Source of the DNA: Rhodospirillales bacterium | GTDB taxonomy: Bacteria; Pseudomonadota; Alphaproteobacteria; TMED109 | Assembly (NCBI GenBank): GCA_028824295.1 | Contig: JAPPED010000028.1 | Location: 1-64,000 of the forward strand | Reading direction: 5' to 3' | Length of the DNA stretch: 64,000 nucleotides | Position numbers and translations under genes: made by a program | Notes under the pieces: model-generated | Told to the model about the DNA's origin: nothing | Seen by the model: the letters and a program-made list of their open reading frames with translations, nothing else | Databases searched by the model: none | Shown here: positions 1 through 9,474 of the stretch, piece after piece | Layout: each line of letters starts with the position of its first letter | Position numbering within the stretch: the first letter of the stretch is position 1

Positions 1-2
1 GC

Positions 3-272
3 CCGCCCGAAGGGGCCACGCGTCCAGGGGGCAATGCGCGGGCGTTCGACTGGCAGGTCCTCAGCGGTCTCGACCTCCAGCTCCCGTGGATCCTCTCGGG
101 CGGGCTGACACCGGCCAATGTCGGGGCGGCCGTCGCGAAATCGGGTGCGGCGGCCGTCGATGTCTCGTCGGGGATCGAGCGTGCGCCCGGTGAGAAGGAC
201 GAGGCGCTGATCGTGGAATTCCTGACCGCCGCGCGGGCACCCGTGCAACGCCCGGCGCCGGTTTTGCAGTAA
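3..272 (+). CDS. trpF: Phosphoribosylanthranilate isomerase, C-terminal part (cut by window edge)
   Basis: The open frame enters at the window edge and ends with TAA at 270-272. It carries the C-terminal half-barrel signature of TrpF: the phosphate-binding [10 protein letters not shown] segment, then [17 protein letters not shown], which matches the family's GVDVSSGVE...G.KD pattern. TrpF isomerises N-(5-phosphoribosyl)anthranilate to CdRP, the third step from chorismate to tryptophan, in the cytoplasm. It is 35 bases upstream of trpB on the same strand, the usual alphaproteobacterial trpF-trpB-trpA order. About 90 codons are visible, so well over half of the roughly 210-residue protein lies outside the window. 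Confidence 0.93.
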   Translation, partial: PPEGATRPGGNARAFDWQVLSGLDLQLPWILSGGLTPANVGAAVAKSGAAAVDVSSGIERAPGEKDEALIVEFLTAARAPVQRPAPVLQ

Positions 273-307
273 GGTCGGCAACGACCCACTGTCGGCGGAT
301 ACGCACT

Positions 308-1519
308 ATGGACCAGACCAATACCTTCCGGAGCGGACCCGACGAGGACGGGCACTTCGGAACGTACGGCGGCAGATTCGTCGCCGAGACCCTGATGCCG
401 CTGATCCTCGATCTCGAGGAACACTATGTGGCGGCCTCGCGGGACGAAACGTTCTGGTCTGAATTCAACGATTTGCTCAAGCATTACGTCGGCCGGCCCA
501 GCCCGCTGACCTTCGCGCCGCGCATCACCGAACGGTTCGGTGGTGCCAAGATCTATTTCAAGCGCGACGAGCTCAACCACACGGGGGCCCACAAGATCAA
601 CAATTGCATCGGGCAGATCCTCTTGGCCCGGCGCATGAAAAAGACCCGCATCATCGCCGAGACCGGGGCCGGACAGCACGGCGTCGCGACCGCGACCGTG
701 TGCGCGCGTTTCGGCATGCCGTGCACGGTGTACATGGGCGAGACGGACATCGAACGCCAGCAGCCGAACGTCTTTCGCATGCGGCTCCTCGGAGCCGAGG
801 TGCGCCCGGTGAGTTCAGGCACGCGCACGCTGAAGGACGCCATGAACGAGGCGCTTCGCGACTGGGTCGCGAACGTCGAGGACACCTTCTACATCATCGG
901 CACGGTGGCGGGCCCGCATCCGTACCCGGCACTGGTCCGTGACTTCCAGGCCGTGATCGGCAACGAGGTGCGGGAGCAAATCGTGGAGGCCGAAGGACGG
1001 CTGCCGGACACGCTGGTCGCCTGCATCGGCGGCGGCTCCAACGCAATGGGTCTGTTTCATCCGTTCCTGGACGACCCCGACGTCCGCCTGATCGGCGTCG
1101 AAGCGGGCGGCGAGGGCGTCGAGACCGGCCGCCATGCGGCTTCGCTCACGGCGGGGCGGCCCGGTGTGCTGCACGGCAATCGCACCTACCTGCTGCAGAA
1201 CGATGATGGTCAAATCGATGACGCGCATTCGATCTCGGCGGGCCTCGACTATCCGGGAATCGGGCCGGAACATGCCTGGCTGCACGATGTCGGGCGGGTC
1301 GAATACGTGTCGGTGACCGACACCGAGGCCCTGGCGGCGTTTCAGCTCTGCACAGAGCTCGAGGGGATCCTGCCGGCGCTCGAGCCCAGCCACGCGCTCG
1401 CGCACGTGGCGAAACTGGCGCCGGACTTGCCGGCCGATCACCTGCTGGTCATGAATCTCTGCGGGCGCGGTGACAAGGACGTCTTTTCGGTCGCCGAGGC
1501 GCTGGGGGTCGAGTGGTGA
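308..1519 (+). CDS. trpB: Tryptophan synthase beta chain
   Basis: 403 residues, normal for TrpB (about 395-410). The PLP-binding lysine is K96 in HTGAHKINN, the phosphate-binding glycine loop is [10 protein letters not shown] near residue 240, and the C-terminal LCGRGDKD motif is intact. The enzyme condenses indole with L-serine to tryptophan as an alpha2beta2 complex with TrpA. The start is the ATG at 308. The reading frame overlaps trpA by four bases (GTGA), so translation is probably coupled. A second, distantly related TrpB-like protein is encoded at 34226-35590; this copy is the canonical partner of TrpA. Confidence 0.98.
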   Translation: MDQTNTFRSGPDEDGHFGTYGGRFVAETLMPLILDLEEHYVAASRDETFWSEFNDLLKHYVGRPSPLTFAPRITERFGGAKIYFKRDELNHTGAHKINNCIGQILLARRMKKTRIIAETGAGQHGVATATVCARFGMPCTVYMGETDIERQQPNVFRMRLLGAEVRPVSSGTRTLKDAMNEALRDWVANVEDTFYIIGTVAGPHPYPALVRDFQAVIGNEVREQIVEAEGRLPDTLVACIGGGSNAMGLFHPFLDDPDVRLIGVEAGGEGVETGRHAASLTAGRPGVLHGNRTYLLQNDDGQIDDAHSISAGLDYPGIGPEHAWLHDVGRVEYVSVTDTEALAAFQLCTELEGILPALEPSHALAHVAKLAPDLPADHLLVMNLCGRGDKDVFSVAEALGVEW

Positions 1520-2343
1520 GCAATCGCATCGATGCGCGGTTCCGCCGGCTGGCCGAGGAACGCCGGGCCGGCCTGGTCACGTTCGTGACCGCCGGCGATC
1601 CGAACCCCACCGAGAGCCGCCGCATCTTGGCCGACCTGCCGAGGGCCGGTGCCGACGTGATCGAGCTCGGCATGCCGTTCAGCGATCCGATGGCCGACGG
1701 CCCGGCCATCCAGAAGAGTTCGCTGCGGGCCCTCAAGGCGGGTCAGACCTTGGCCGAGACGCTGACGATGGTGGCCGAGTTTCGGTCCGGCGACGACGCG
1801 ACGCCGATCGTCCTCATGGGGTACTACAATCCGATCTTCTCCTACGGGGTGGACCGGTTTCTCGAGGATGCGACTGGTGCCGGCGTGGACGGACTGATCG
1901 TCGTGGACCTGCCGCCCGAGGCGGATTCCGAACTCTGCGTGCCCGCGCGTGCCTGCGGGCTCGACTTCATCCGACTGGCCACCCCGACCACGGACGACCG
2001 CCGGCTGCCCAGCGTCCTCCGGAACGCGTCGGGTTTTCTCTACTATGTCTCCATCACCGGGATCACCGGTACTCGCGTGGGGGAGTCGGACGTGGTGGCC
2101 GGGGCACTCGCCCGCATTCGTGCGTATACCACCCTTCCCATCGCCGTCGGGTTCGGGATCAGAAGCCCCGAGCAGGCTGCGCGGATTGCCGAGACTGCAG
2201 ATGCCGTGGTGGTTGGCTCGGCGCTTGTCGGCGCGGTCGAGCAAGCCCCCGGGAACGCTGCTGCCGCGGTGTCCGAGCTGGTGGAGGAACTGAAGGCCGG
2301 CGTGCTGTCCGCGCGAGGGGCTGACCGGGGAGGTCGCGCATGA
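1516..2343 (+). CDS. trpA: Tryptophan synthase alpha chain
   Basis: 275 residues with the TrpA signature [17 protein letters not shown], which contains the catalytic Glu (about residue 50) and Asp (about residue 61) of the indole-3-glycerol phosphate lyase site. The barrel phosphate-binding segment [10 protein letters not shown] is near residue 215. It releases indole, which is channelled to TrpB. Two GTG codons lie in tandem at 1513 and 1516. I prefer 1516 because it gives the four-base GTGA overlap seen repeatedly in this window and better spacing from the GGGGG at 1504-1508. It overlaps accD by four bases (ATGA). Confidence 0.97.
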   Translation: MSNRIDARFRRLAEERRAGLVTFVTAGDPNPTESRRILADLPRAGADVIELGMPFSDPMADGPAIQKSSLRALKAGQTLAETLTMVAEFRSGDDATPIVLMGYYNPIFSYGVDRFLEDATGAGVDGLIVVDLPPEADSELCVPARACGLDFIRLATPTTDDRRLPSVLRNASGFLYYVSITGITGTRVGESDVVAGALARIRAYTTLPIAVGFGIRSPEQAARIAETADAVVVGSALVGAVEQAPGNAAAAVSELVEELKAGVLSARGADRGGRA

Positions 2344-3242
2344 GCTGGCTGTCCGAATTCATCCGGCCCAAGCTGCAGGCGGTCGTGGGCCGGCAGGCTG
2401 TTCCGGACCTATGGACCAAGTGCCCCGGCTGCGACCGCATGATGTTCCACAAGGAACTGGAGGCGCAGCTCCGGGTGTGCTCGGCGTGCGGCCATCACCT
2501 GCAGATGCCGGTCAGCGCCCGCCTTGAGCTTCTGTTCGACGACGGCAGCTACGAATTGATGGAGCTTCCGGCGGTCGAGGAAGACCCGCTCCGGTTCCGG
2601 GACCGCAAGCGCTATACGGAGCGACTGAAGGTTGCCCGAGCGGAATCAGATGCGGCTGACGCGATCGCGGTGGCCACCGGGGAGATTGGCGCGCGCTGTG
2701 CGGTGGTCGCGGTGCTGGACTTCGGCTTCATGGGCGGCTCCATGGGAATGGCCGTCGGCGAGGGATTGGTACGGGCGGCGGAATTCGCCCGGAAGCACAG
2801 CCAGCCGTTGATCGCGGTCACCGCTTCCGGCGGCGCCCGCATGCAGGAGGGGATTCTCTCGTTGATGCAGTTGCCGCGCACGGTCGCGGCGATCGAAGAT
2901 GCACGGGAAGCGGGATGCCCGTACGTCGTGGTCCTCACGCATCCCACCACCGGTGGCGTGACGGCGTCGTTCGCCATGCTCGGTGACGTGGCGCTGGCGG
3001 AGCCTGGTGCATTGATCGGGTTTGCCGGGCCGCGGGTCATCGAGAACACGGTTGGCGAAACCCTCCCGGAGAACTTCCAGCGGGCCGAAAAGGTGTGCGA
3101 GCTCGGAATGATCGACGCCGTGGTGCCGCGGTCGGAGCTGAAGGCCACGCTTGTGCGCATTCTCGGGCATCTGACCAATGGCCCCCTGCCCCCACGCGCG
3201 GACACGACAGCGGGTTCTACCGGCGTTGCCGTTATCGCTTGA
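2340..3242 (+). CDS. accD: Acetyl-CoA carboxylase carboxyltransferase, beta subunit
   Basis: 300 residues. The N-terminal zinc ribbon is complete, with Cys28, Cys31, Cys47 and Cys50 in CPGC...CSAC. A crotonase-fold carboxyltransferase domain follows, with the oxyanion-hole stretches [10 protein letters not shown] and [12 protein letters not shown]. With AccA it transfers the carboxyl group from biotin-BCCP to acetyl-CoA, the committed step of fatty acid synthesis. It starts inside the trpA stop codon (ATGA) and is followed by folC. This trpBA-accD-folC arrangement is common in alphaproteobacteria. Confidence 0.97.
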   Translation: MSWLSEFIRPKLQAVVGRQAVPDLWTKCPGCDRMMFHKELEAQLRVCSACGHHLQMPVSARLELLFDDGSYELMELPAVEEDPLRFRDRKRYTERLKVARAESDAADAIAVATGEIGARCAVVAVLDFGFMGGSMGMAVGEGLVRAAEFARKHSQPLIAVTASGGARMQEGILSLMQLPRTVAAIEDAREAGCPYVVVLTHPTTGGVTASFAMLGDVALAEPGALIGFAGPRVIENTVGETLPENFQRAEKVCELGMIDAVVPRSELKATLVRILGHLTNGPLPPRADTTAGSTGVAVIA

Positions 3243-4524
3243 CGCGCGGCTGACCCGCCTCGCTGAGCTTCATCCGCGATCCATCGACCTTTCGCTGGAG
3301 CGAATCTGGCACCTGCTTCGGCGGCTGGGTCATCCCGAGCGAGATCTGCGTCATGTGGTGCACGTGGCCGGCACCAACGGGAAGGGCTCCGTCGTCGCCA
3401 TGCTGGGCGCCGTGCAGCGGGCGGCCGGTCGCACGGTCAATGCCTACGTTTCCCCGCACCTGTTGCGATTCAACGAACGGATCCTGATCGACGGGCAACC
3501 CATCGATGACGGCGCCCTTGTGGCCGCGCTCGACGAGGCCGAGGAAGCCAATGCCGGCGCGCCGATCACGTTCTTCGAGATCACGACCGCGGCGGCGTTT
3601 CTGGCATTTCGCGCGCGCCCGGCGGAAGTGACGCTTCTGGAGACCGGGCTCGGGGGACGCCTCGACGCCACCAACGTGGTGGAGCGGCCGGCGCTCACGG
3701 TGATCACACCGGTTGGGTTGGATCATTGCGACCGCCTCGGCTCCACGTTGCCCGAGATCGCTGCCGAGAAGGCCGGAATCCTGAAGAAAGGGGTGCCGGC
3801 AGTGGTCGGGCGCCAACAGCCGCCGGCGATGCGGGTCATCACCGCGCGCGCGCGCGCACTGAGTGTCCCGTTGCATCGCCACGGCGTGGAATGGCGTCTG
3901 CAGGCGGATGGCAAACCAGCCCGGTACGTTGATGCGGCCGGCCGTCGGATGGACTTGCCTACGGCGCTGTCAGGTGCACACCAGGCCGAGAACGCGGCGA
4001 TCGTCGCCGCGAGCATCGCGCTGATTCCGGACCTCGGGGTACCGGAGGCAACCGCCACCAGGGGTTTCGAACGCGTGCGGTGGCCGGGCCGCCTGCAGCG
4101 ACTGAAAGAAGGCAAGCTTGTCCAGCTGGCTGCCCCGTCAGAGCTCTGGCTGGACACGGGGCATAACGCTGACGCCGCCAGGGTGCTTGCGGACTGGGGG
4201 CGGGAAGGCCCGCCGTTGCGGTTGATCGTCGGGCTCCTGACGACCAAGGATCCCGCTGCATTCTTCCGGCCGTTCCGCGGCATTGCCCGGGGGGTGGAGA
4301 CCGTATCGCTTGGATCGAGCGCTACGGCGTGGTGTCCCGCTGAACTGGCCGATATCGCGAAGCGCGCCGGTCTGTGCGCGTCGCCGCACGATTCACTGGA
4401 AGCCGCCGTGCGGCGGGCCGGCGAGACGGGGCAGCGCCACAGGATCTTGATTGCCGGATCGTTCCTGCTGGCCGGGCAGGCGTTCAACTGTTCGGGAGTG
4501 GACGAAATCGCGATGGGTGGTTGA
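3226..4524 (+). CDS. folC: Bifunctional dihydrofolate synthase / folylpolyglutamate synthase
   Basis: About 432 residues, a Mur-ligase-like ATP-dependent enzyme that adds glutamate to dihydropteroate and to folates. The ATP loop VAGTNGKGSVVAML lies about 45 residues in, followed by FEITTAAAF, LETGLGGRLDATN and the C-terminal domain with LDTGHNADA. The start is uncertain. TTG at 3226 puts the conserved [20 protein letters not shown] right at the N-terminus with a 17-base overlap with accD. An ATG at 3178 would add 16 low-complexity residues and overlap accD by 65 bases. Last gene of the + strand trp-acc-fol unit; it converges on trxA. Confidence 0.95.
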   Translation: MPLSLDARLTRLAELHPRSIDLSLERIWHLLRRLGHPERDLRHVVHVAGTNGKGSVVAMLGAVQRAAGRTVNAYVSPHLLRFNERILIDGQPIDDGALVAALDEAEEANAGAPITFFEITTAAAFLAFRARPAEVTLLETGLGGRLDATNVVERPALTVITPVGLDHCDRLGSTLPEIAAEKAGILKKGVPAVVGRQQPPAMRVITARARALSVPLHRHGVEWRLQADGKPARYVDAAGRRMDLPTALSGAHQAENAAIVAASIALIPDLGVPEATATRGFERVRWPGRLQRLKEGKLVQLAAPSELWLDTGHNADAARVLADWGREGPPLRLIVGLLTTKDPAAFFRPFRGIARGVETVSLGSSATAWCPAELADIAKRAGLCASPHDSLEAAVRRAGETGQRHRILIAGSFLLAGQAFNCSGVDEIAMGG

Positions 4525-4591
4525 AGAGAACGGTGCGCCGGAGCCCCGCGTATCCCGACCGGCAGCAACGGGGGCCCCTCGTACCGACCGA

Positions 4592-4930
4592 TCAGGCGCC
4601 GCCGCTGGCCCCCAGCGAATCGTCAATCCAGTTGTAGAGGGCCTGCTTGGAGACGGATCCCACCAGACTGTCCACCAGCGTACCGCCCTTGAACAGCATC
4701 ACGGTGGGAATGCCGCGCACCCCGTACTCGGTCGGCGTGGCAGGGTTGGCATCGATGTCGACCTTGGCGATCTGCAGTTTGCCTTCGTACTCCTTGCTGG
4801 CCTCGTCGAGGATGGGGGCGATCTGCTTGCACGGCCCGCACCATTCCGCCCAGAAGTCGACGAGGACCGGAATATCCGACTCCAGTACGTCGGTTGCGAA
4901 TGAATCATCGGTAACTGCCTTGGTGCTCAT
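4592..4930 (-). CDS. trxA: Thioredoxin 1
   Basis: 112 residues with the classic active site WCGPC (Cys31, Cys34) preceded by VDFWAE, and the cis-proline loop GIPTVMLF. It reduces cytoplasmic protein disulfides with electrons from thioredoxin reductase. The ATG is preceded by GAGGAA. In most alphaproteobacteria trxA directly follows addA on the same strand. Here the same orientation is kept, but 4.6 kb of glycosyltransferase and methyltransferase genes separate the two. Confidence 0.97.
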   Translation of the reverse strand: MSTKAVTDDSFATDVLESDIPVLVDFWAEWCGPCKQIAPILDEASKEYEGKLQIAKVDIDANPATPTEYGVRGIPTVMLFKGGTLVDSLVGSVSKQALYNWIDDSLGASGGA

Positions 4931-5112
4931 TTCCTCGGTCCTCGTTCAGATGCAATGGATGAATGCGTCGCGGAGTCTAGCGGCGGCAGGCTTCGGCTGC
5001 CTCCTCGCCCGAAACGTCACACGGCGCCTGCACACACGGCCGGCCGGTTTCCTGTGCGCCGGCTGGATGGTCCTCTGGCAGAACGTGCAAATCACAGGAT
5101 CGCGGCTGGTGC

Positions 5113-5892
5113 TTACGGTCGTCCGATGCCCGTCCGATCCTCCCGGAGCCGCCGTTGAAACTCGCGGCGTCTGGAAAACTCACGCTCAATGCATTGGATC
5201 CCGCGTCGCCAAAGCACGTACGCCGGGTTGGCCGTCCGTCGATGTCGTTTGCGCGCTAGCGCCCTGCCTTCTTCGATCTGGGAAGCGTCACGACCGCCGT
5301 GAAAGACAACCGGCGGATCCAGATAGAGGATGTTCAGCCCGTTTTCCCAGTAGTAGTTGATCGCTTGGTCGATCTCCCAAGTCATCTTGGGAGTCACGGC
5401 CAGGAAACGGCGCGCTGCCTCTCGCGTGATGACATAACCTTCGCATCCGAAATCGTGATATCGCACGCGCCCCAAGCTGTGGCCGGTCGGAAGCCGCATC
5501 GACGATACAAACGCTTTTTCCGGCGTGCGTCGGCTCAGCTTGACGACGTCGAAGGCGAGCGGCCGGTGCTCCAGCGCTGCAAGGACCGGTGGGAGGTCTG
5601 GTGAAAGCTCGGCGTCGTCCTCGAAGATCGCGAACACTTCCGGCCCATTCTCTGCGACCTCCTGCATCACGCGTCGCTGGCTCAACCAATTGGCGATGGA
5701 GGCGTCGGCTTGTGGCTTCAGGCCCATGCGCCTCCGGGAGTTCCGGTCTACCTGGGCGTACTGTTCCTGGGTCAGGTGCCTGCCGTCGACAGCCTCGTGA
5801 AATTCCGCCTCCAGTCCAAGCTCGGTGAATTGCCGAAGCATGTGGCATCGACGCGCCTTAGCGCGGGCCAGATTGATGACGAACACTCGCAT
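5113..5892 (-). CDS. Glycosyltransferase family 25 protein (LPS biosynthesis type), copy A
   Basis: 259 residues. The N-terminus VFVINLARAKAR matches the GT25 opening (VINLxxxxxR), and the acidic nucleotide-sugar/metal motif EDD is at 91-93 (IFEDDAEL). A second conserved acidic site, EIDQAINYYWENGLNI, is near 173-188, followed by DPPVVFHGG. GT25 enzymes (the LOS/LPS galactosyltransferase family) add sugars to LPS core in the cytoplasm; the actual sugar cannot be read from sequence. The ATG at 5892 was chosen because it aligns with copy B and has an AGAGGAAGAG ribosome site. The C-terminal 50 residues are very basic. It lies 74 bases downstream of copy B and the two look like an old tandem duplication. 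Confidence 0.88.
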   Translation of the reverse strand: MRVFVINLARAKARRCHMLRQFTELGLEAEFHEAVDGRHLTQEQYAQVDRNSRRRMGLKPQADASIANWLSQRRVMQEVAENGPEVFAIFEDDAELSPDLPPVLAALEHRPLAFDVVKLSRRTPEKAFVSSMRLPTGHSLGRVRYHDFGCEGYVITREAARRFLAVTPKMTWEIDQAINYYWENGLNILYLDPPVVFHGGRDASQIEEGRALARKRHRRTANPAYVLWRRGIQCIEREFSRRREFQRRLREDRTGIGRP

Positions 5893-5966
5893 GCTCTCTT
5901 CCTCTGCTGGCCTGGCAGTGCGGTGGTTTGGGGGCACCGATGCACGAAGGATGATGCACTCAGAAT

Positions 5967-6734
5967 CTATGTTGCCAGTTTCGCTCTCTTCAACTTTTGC
6001 CGGAAGAATCTTCGTTTCAAGACTTCCTCTCTCAAGATGCTCGCTGCGCGACGAGGTAGCTTGGGGACAGACCAATGCACCCGCTGACGTGAGCCTTCCT
6101 GCAGGAATGAGTGGTCGCCGGCATCATTGCCGTGAGAAACTACAGGCTCGTGCAGTGAGAATACGTTTAAGCCGTTTTCCCAGTGCGCGTGAAGTGTGTG
6201 ATCACATCTGTTGATGATCCTCGGGTACCGGCTCAGCAGTTTGCCGGCGGCAGTCTTCGAAATGACGTACCCATGAGCGCCCCAGTCGGAGTACTTGGTG
6301 ATACCCAGCTTCACGTTCTCGTCAATCGTTTCCAGTACCATAAACTGCAGGTAGGTCTTGTTCCGATGAAGAAACACAAGGTCAAAGTCCGATCCCGCTG
6401 AGTACGCCTCCTGCAACGTTCGGAGCACGCTCCCGATGTTCGGTGCCAGGGCCACATCATCCTCGAAGATTGCAGTTAGGTCGGGCTCGCCGGACGCTAC
6501 GTCTGCGATCGCTCTTCTGTGGCTCAGATGGCAGGCCACCATCCCCGGTGAGAGCGCGCGCCGCCCCTCCCTGTTGCGGGCATCGTGGTCAACGTTTTCG
6601 TAGTCCTGTTCGTTCAGGTCGCGCCAGTCGGTTGCTTCCAGGGCTTCAAAATCAATGCTGAGTTGGTTGAACTGTCGGGCAATGGCCTTGAGCCGGGCTT
6701 TCGCCCTCGGAAGATTGATAACGACGCACTTCAC
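5967..6734 (-). CDS. Glycosyltransferase family 25 protein (LPS biosynthesis type), copy B
   Basis: 255 residues starting at GTG (6734). It has the GT25 opening VVINLPRAKARL, the fuller family segment LSPGMVACHLSHRRAI (61-76), the acidic motif IFEDDVAL with EDD at 91-93, and a distal CDHTLHAHWENGLNV segment. The acidic motif falls at the same residue numbers as in copy A, so the two are co-linear paralogues. Base composition is clearly lower in GC than the flanking backbone (some 60-base lines are 45-50% GC). A basic C-terminal tail suggests membrane association. Likely acts in LPS core or capsule glycosylation; donor and acceptor unknown. Confidence 0.88.
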   Translation of the reverse strand: MKCVVINLPRAKARLKAIARQFNQLSIDFEALEATDWRDLNEQDYENVDHDARNREGRRALSPGMVACHLSHRRAIADVASGEPDLTAIFEDDVALAPNIGSVLRTLQEAYSAGSDFDLVFLHRNKTYLQFMVLETIDENVKLGITKYSDWGAHGYVISKTAAGKLLSRYPRIINRCDHTLHAHWENGLNVFSLHEPVVSHGNDAGDHSFLQEGSRQRVHWSVPKLPRRAASILREEVLKRRFFRQKLKRAKLAT

Positions 6735-7441
6735 GGCACTGAGGTCACAGTGCGTTGGCGCATCGGCGCGCCAAACCCGTCATGCGAAGAGGTTTCGCTG
6801 ACGAAGTGCCTGCCATTCGTGCCGAGGCGCCAGCTGGCCACTGGCGGGGATGATGAGTGTTCCGAGAATCTTTCATCGTCCTTGGCTGCTCGCTTCGCTG
6901 ATTGGACATTTCTGGGGAGACGCGCTTCAACTGTTGATGTACCTGAACTTGGTCTGGACGCCCCTGCCGGACGCGGGACCCGATCGGCCAGTCGACGCAG
7001 TGCCGTAGCTATTGCGGCAACAAGTGACAATGCTGAGCGATGACGAGGGTCGTGCCATCTGGATGCCCAAGCCCAACACTAAGGTGTCCAGCGGCAACCG
7101 TCCGGGCGAATCAACAGACCACATTTGGTATTTCAAACTTGGTTGGAGACAGAGCGACGAAACCTGGATGGATGCGAAGTGCCTGCAAGAAGACAGTGGC
7201 GACCTTGCCCATGGACCCATGGCGATACTGCTCGGGATCCGAACGAAGCAGGTGAGAAGCAGCAGCGTTGGCCAAACTCGCGGCCATGTGTCTGACAACA
7301 CACCTTCCTTCAGAGCCAAATCGGAATCAGGCTGATTCCGACGGTCCAGCGAAGCGCTGGCGGGGTTATTGTGGTTGCCGCAGGTTAGGGCCTCGAGCTG
7401 GAAACAGAGCTGTTCGACCTAACGCAGAAAGCTGAGAGGCA
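6735..7441. other. 707-base stretch without a supportable gene
   Basis: It lies between the divergently oriented GT25 copy B and the GT4 gene. The longest frames (7012-7335 on +, 6927-7319 on -) resemble no family I recognise and have no convincing start signals. GC content is intermediate (about 57% in one line counted). The stretch holds a perfect 9-base inverted repeat at 7321-7341 and presumably the promoters of both flanking genes. It may contain a decayed gene. Confidence 0.5.
7321..7341. repeat. Perfect inverted repeat, 9-base arms, 3-base loop
   Basis: TCGGAATCA, spacer GGC, TGATTCCGA. It lies about 100 bases upstream of the GT4 start at 7442. There is no T-run on either side, which argues against a simple intrinsic terminator. 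It could be an operator or an RNA hairpin in the GT4 leader. Confidence 0.55.
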
Positions 7442-8488
7442 ATGCGAAGCGGCATCGACTTGGTCGTCACCAACCTGCACCGAAACTACACCGGTGTGTC
7501 TGCTACAGCCGCGGGAGTCGTCAAAGGTCAGGCAGGACGTTATCGCATGCTGCTCGCCGGTCGAGCGCTACCCAGTTGCATGCCCCCAGTTCCCCTTAGG
7601 CGGGCCCTCCGGCGTTCTCGGAGCCCGGCACCTGGGCACAAGTATGTCTTGTGGCATGTCCGAAGAAACAACGAGATACGCGCTGCCCTGCTCGCGCGGG
7701 ATATCCTGAAACTGCCAGTGCGCATTGTCTTCACCTCCGCAGCGCGCCGCCGCCATTCTGCAGTGCCGCGCTGGCTGATCAGCCAAGCGGATGCAGTGAT
7801 TGCCACGACCGAGAAGGCTGCGGCATTCGTTCCGAACGTCCATGCCGTTGTTCATCATGGCGTGGACGCAGAACGCTTCCGGCCGGCAGAAGACCGGGCT
7901 GCAGCTTGGAAGCTCGGGCAATATCCTGGCAAGTTCGGGATTGCCACGATCGGTCGAGTACGGCCGGAGAAAGGCACTGATCTATTCGTCGAGGCGATGA
8001 TCCGGCTGCTCCCTCACTATCCTGAGGCAACCGCACTCATCATAGGCAAAGTTACGGCTACCCAGCGAAGCTTCCAGGGCGAACTCAAGCGGCAAATTGA
8101 TGCGGCAGGTCTGACCAAGCGAATCATTTTCACAGGCGAGATTGCCGCCGGTCAGCTGCCGCAACTGGTCCGAAGTCTGTCGCTGCTGGTGGCCGCGGCC
8201 CGCTACGAAGGGTACGGAATGACACCTCTGGAGGCCATGGCCAGCGGCGTGCCGGTTATCGCCAGCGACACAGGCTTTTTCCCCGCCTTCATCGGTGTCA
8301 ATGAGGCAGGAATTCTCGTAGATCGATTGGATGCGGGACAGATTCTCTCATCCGCGCGGAGCATGATCGACAATCCCGGTGAAATGGAACGCATGAGTAG
8401 TCGGGCGAGGCAACGAGCCATCAGCTTGTTTGGTCTGGAATCTGAGATTGACGGCATACACCGGGTGTACGAGAAACTTTGGACATAG
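7442..8488 (+). CDS. GT4 glycosyltransferase, LpcC-like LPS core mannosyltransferase
   Basis: 348 residues. The N-terminus (IDLVVTNLHRNYTGVSATA), the central WHVRRNNEIRAALLARDIL and VFTSAARRRHS...RWLI..ADAVIAT follow the pattern of the rhizobial LpcC family, which adds mannose to Kdo in the inner LPS core. The C-terminal GT-B half has IATIGRVRPEKGTDLF and the EX7E nucleotide-sugar motif E256-E264 (EGYGMTPLE). Ribosome site GAGAGG directly precedes the ATG. It is the only + strand gene of the 5-9.5 kb cassette. LpcC identity is inferred from pattern, not alignment; a different sugar is possible. Confidence 0.87.
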   Translation: MRSGIDLVVTNLHRNYTGVSATAAGVVKGQAGRYRMLLAGRALPSCMPPVPLRRALRRSRSPAPGHKYVLWHVRRNNEIRAALLARDILKLPVRIVFTSAARRRHSAVPRWLISQADAVIATTEKAAAFVPNVHAVVHHGVDAERFRPAEDRAAAWKLGQYPGKFGIATIGRVRPEKGTDLFVEAMIRLLPHYPEATALIIGKVTATQRSFQGELKRQIDAAGLTKRIIFTGEIAAGQLPQLVRSLSLLVAAARYEGYGMTPLEAMASGVPVIASDTGFFPAFIGVNEAGILVDRLDAGQILSSARSMIDNPGEMERMSSRARQRAISLFGLESEIDGIHRVYEKLWT

Positions 8489-8560
8489 TCTCCAGAATGC
8501 TCGACACTAGGTAGGTCCAACTGCTCATGCGGCAATGCAGCCGCGCACTTTCGGAACAGC

Positions 8561-8576
8561 GTCCAAACCGTTGGAC
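8561..8576 (+). terminator. Candidate hairpin between convergent GT4 and FkbM genes
   Basis: GTCCAA, loop ACCG, TTGGAC: a perfect 6-base stem 73 bases after the GT4 stop and about 110 bases after the end of the oppositely oriented methyltransferase. The downstream sequence is only mildly T-rich, so terminator function is tentative. A second weaker stem (GCGGC/GCCGC) is at 8529-8544. Confidence 0.3.
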
Positions 8577-8685
8577 TTGCCGATTCTTGGATACAGTGAA
8601 ATTCAGAGAGCTGTGGGCATTTGTGGTGCCCCGCAATTCAAAGATGCTGCACGTAGTGAAGAGCTGGAGTTCACATCAAGACATT

Positions 8686-9474
8686 TTAGTTCCTGAGAAA
8701 TAACGTATTCCCGTCCTCCCCAAGAAAATACGGGGTGTACCCCCTGCGTTTCATCAGACCATAAAGGTCCAAACTCCAGAGATGCGAACTCGTGGTTTCG
8801 GCCAGGATTGCCTCGGGGAGGCCGTCATCGGCAACTGATTCGAGAAACGGCCCCAAGGCTTGATCTTCAAAACCTTCGATGTCGATTTTGATTACGAAGA
8901 CGTCGAACGAACTTCCAAGCGGAGGCAGGAAGTCAACAAGACATCGTACCGGAACCCGATTAGCTCTCGCCCAGGAGGCTTGGGGTGCATGAAGAGAGGA
9001 GAATCCAAGATTTCGCTCGTCAATCCAGAGATCGGCATATCCATCACTTGCACCTAGCGATATCTCTTGGATTTCGACCAGGTTCTGCAGATCGTTTAAC
9101 GCGAGGTTCCGTCGCAGTCGTGCGGCCATGACCGGATTCGGCTCGAACGCAACGATGTGGGATCCTGCACCCGCAGCTTCCGCCAACGGCAGGGTATACG
9201 CTCCGCAGTTTGCACCTACGTCGAGAATCAGCGCCCGTTTTCCTGCGACCAACAGGGTGAGCCGACCGATAGAGGCTGCTTCCCGCCTGGTTCCGCGCAA
9301 CCACATAAAGCACTCAGTGGAATTGTCTGCCGGATGGAGCAGGAGGCTGTGTCCGCCAACTTCTAGCTCCACGGCAGGCCAAAGACGGCGAACGATTGGA
9401 TGCAGGAACCGGGTGCGCGAAAGCAGATTGAACAGGATTCGTTGAAACCCCAATGAGGTGCTGGCTCTGGACAT
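8686..9474 (-). CDS. FkbM family SAM-dependent methyltransferase
   Basis: 262 residues. The SAM-binding motif I is LILDVGANCGAYTL (about 82-95), followed by VAFEPNPVMAARLRRNLALN and the FkbM hallmark VIKIDIEGFEDQAL. FkbM-type enzymes methylate hydroxyls on sugars and polyketides; many sit in LPS or polysaccharide clusters, as here. The ATG at 9474 was chosen because upstream sequence lacks family similarity and a GGGAGG lies 13 bases before it; a longer frame would run into addA. 91 bases downstream of addA on the same strand, so it may be read from the addBA transcript. Confidence 0.88.
   Translation of the reverse strand: MSRASTSLGFQRILFNLLSRTRFLHPIVRRLWPAVELEVGGHSLLLHPADNSTECFMWLRGTRREAASIGRLTLLVAGKRALILDVGANCGAYTLPLAEAAGAGSHIVAFEPNPVMAARLRRNLALNDLQNLVEIQEISLGASDGYADLWIDERNLGFSSLHAPQASWARANRVPVRCLVDFLPPLGSSFDVFVIKIDIEGFEDQALGPFLESVADDGLPEAILAETTSSHLWSLDLYGLMKRRGYTPYFLGEDGNTLFLRN

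Noticed and set aside
4985-5001. Hairpin GGCAG/CTGCC upstream of trxA
   Set aside because: Five-base stem with seven-base loop and no T-run; too weak in GC-rich DNA to call a terminator.
7012-7335. 107-codon frame on + between GT25 copy B and GT4
   Set aside because: No recognisable domain, no convincing ribosome site, and an overlapping frame on the other strand is equally open.
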